5,795 bases of DNA from Pseudomonadota bacterium (GTDB taxonomy: Bacteria; Pseudomonadota; Alphaproteobacteria; Micropepsales; Micropepsaceae): positions 1 through 5,795 of the forward strand of contig JANYBR010000006.1 of the NCBI GenBank assembly GCA_025360685.1. The letters run 5' to 3'. Every line of letters begins with the position of its first letter. The first letter of the stretch is position 1. The notes under the pieces are model-generated. The model did no database searches. It was not told the DNA's origin and saw only the letters and a program-made list of their open reading frames with translations. A program made the position numbers and the translations under genes. Of the stretch, positions 4,810 to 5,795 are shown piece by piece.

Positions 4810-5795
4810 ATGTCACCCGACCCGCGACTACCGTTTCTTTCCGCCCTCGAGCGCAAAGTTCTGTGGCTGGCGAGTTGGACCATTCATAACGCAAATCACG
4901 TGCGCGAAAGTCCGGACGGCCTGAAGGTCGGTGGCCATCAGGCATCCTCGGCTTCGTTAGTCGCGATCATGACGGCACTTTATTTTGCGGTGCTCAAGCC
5001 CGAGGATCGTGTCGCGGTCAAGCCGCACGCGAGCCCCGTCTTTCACGCGATCCAGTACCTGTTCGGCAAGCAGACGCGCGAGAAGCTGGAGAATTTTCGC
5101 GGCTATGGCGGCGCGCAATCCTATCCGTCGCGCACCAAAGATGTCGACGATGTCGACTTCTCGACGGGCTCCGTCGGGCTTGGCGTCGCGATTACCTCCT
5201 TTGCCAGCATGGTGCAGGACTATATCCACGCCCATGGCTGGGCCGGCGGACGGTCCAAGGGGCGTATGATCGCGCTGGTCGGAGATGCCGAGCTCGACGA
5301 AGGCAACATCTACGAGGCACTGCTCGAAGGCTGGAAGTTCGGACTCAAGAACACCTGGTGGATCATCGACTATAACCGCCAGAGTCTGGACGCAGTGGTG
5401 CGCGAAGATCTCCACACCCGTTTTGAGAAATTGTTCACGGCGATGGGCTGGGATCTTGTCGTACTCAAATACGGCAAGCTGCAACAGGCTGCTTTCGCCG
5501 AGCCGGGTGGCGAACGGCTGAGGCAGTGGATCGATGCGGCGCCGAACCAGCTTTATTCCGCGTTGATTTTTCAGGGCGGCGCGGCCTGGCGCAAACGTCT
5601 GCTCGACGATCTCGGCGCTCAGGGAGAGGTGTCCAAGCTGATCGAGCGGCGCAGCGACGATGAGCTCTCTGCACTGATGAGCAATCTCGGCGGCCACGAC
5701 ATCCCCAGCATCCTCGAAGCGTTCGAGGCGATCGATCACGACCGGCCCGTCTGTTTTCTCTGCTACACGGTGAAGGGCTTCGGCCTGCCGCTCGC
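4810..5795 (+). CDS. Thiamine-diphosphate-dependent AceE-like 2-oxoacid dehydrogenase E1 / transketolase-like protein, first 328 residues
   Basis: The frame runs open from the ATG at 4810 to the right edge. The visible part is a Transketolase_N-type cofactor domain. GGHQASSAS (residues 41-49) and KPHASP (71-76) match the active-site histidine segments of homodimeric pyruvate dehydrogenase E1. The TPP/Mg2+ motif starts at GDAELDEGN (158-166) and closes at DYNRQSLD (187-194). GGHDIPSI (294-301) and YTVKGFG (319-325) match the AceE active-site loop and the KGYG segment after it. AceE-type enzymes decarboxylate a 2-oxoacid and acylate the lipoyl group of an E2. This protein begins almost directly at the catalytic domain, lacking the roughly 70-residue N-terminal extension of E. 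coli AceE. Since that region is thought to contact E2, it may use another acceptor or be a stand-alone transketolase-like enzyme. Substrate, E2 and E3 cannot be judged from the window. Confidence 0.88.
   Translation, partial: MSPDPRLPFLSALERKVLWLASWTIHNANHVRESPDGLKVGGHQASSASLVAIMTALYFAVLKPEDRVAVKPHASPVFHAIQYLFGKQTREKLENFRGYGGAQSYPSRTKDVDDVDFSTGSVGLGVAITSFASMVQDYIHAHGWAGGRSKGRMIALVGDAELDEGNIYEALLEGWKFGLKNTWWIIDYNRQSLDAVVREDLHTRFEKLFTAMGWDLVVLKYGKLQQAAFAEPGGERLRQWIDAAPNQLYSALIFQGGAAWRKRLLDDLGAQGEVSKLIERRSDDELSALMSNLGGHDIPSILEAFEAIDHDRPVCFLCYTVKGFGLPL

Noticed and set aside
4957..5739. Minus-strand open frame of 260 codons
   Set aside because: It is antisense to the AceE-like gene, whose plus-strand frame carries all the cofactor motifs.
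1..5795. CRISPR array, mobile element, toxin-antitoxin or defence system
   Set aside because: There are no spaced direct repeats, transposase or integrase motifs, terminal repeats or defence-type domains. Every gene belongs to a known metabolic or transport family.

Overview
The window is GC-rich, densely coding bacterial DNA. Short Shine-Dalgarno sites and the mix of gene families suggest an alphaproteobacterium, possibly a Hyphomicrobiales/Bradyrhizobium-like member. That placement is inference from style and gene content; there is no rRNA or other marker gene here. Both ends cut through a gene. I see no tRNA, rRNA, CRISPR array, insertion sequence or phage gene.

Layout: (1) 1-455, minus strand: N-terminal part of an alpha/beta hydrolase. 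(2) 456-582: divergent intergenic region. (3) 583-3314, plus strand: a tight three-gene run, probably one operon. It encodes an AMP-forming acyl-CoA synthetase, a ChaC-type gamma-glutamylcyclotransferase and a NodN/MaoC-type hot-dog hydratase, with a gap of 28 bases (or an 8-base overlap, depending on the start) and then a gap of 1 base. (4) 3318-3596, minus strand: a half-size UPF0016/GDT1 membrane protein, convergent with the operon and only 3 bases from it. (5) 3597-3717: a second divergent intergenic region. (6) 3718-4614, plus strand: a second alpha/beta hydrolase with a complete Ser-Asp-His set. (7) 4615-4809: a 195-base non-coding leader with inverted repeats. (8) 4810 to the right edge, plus strand: the first 328 residues of a thiamine-diphosphate enzyme that resembles the N-terminal half of homodimeric pyruvate dehydrogenase E1 (AceE) but lacks the usual AceE N-terminal extension.

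How the genes may work together: the acyl-CoA synthetase would activate a carboxylic acid to its CoA thioester, and the hot-dog protein could hydrate or dehydrate an enoyl-/3-hydroxyacyl-thioester. The flanking hydrolases could release acids from esters or amides. This reads as peripheral fatty or organic acid metabolism. ChaC (glutathione breakdown) and the UPF0016 protein (probable Mn2+/Ca2+ transport) do not fit that pathway obviously. Two real genes, the truncated ones at the edges, have no stop or no start inside the window and were found by direct translation.

I found no convincing undescribed system. The points most worth a second look are the AceE-like enzyme with its structured leader, ChaC placed between two acyl-CoA genes, and the single-repeat UPF0016 protein.
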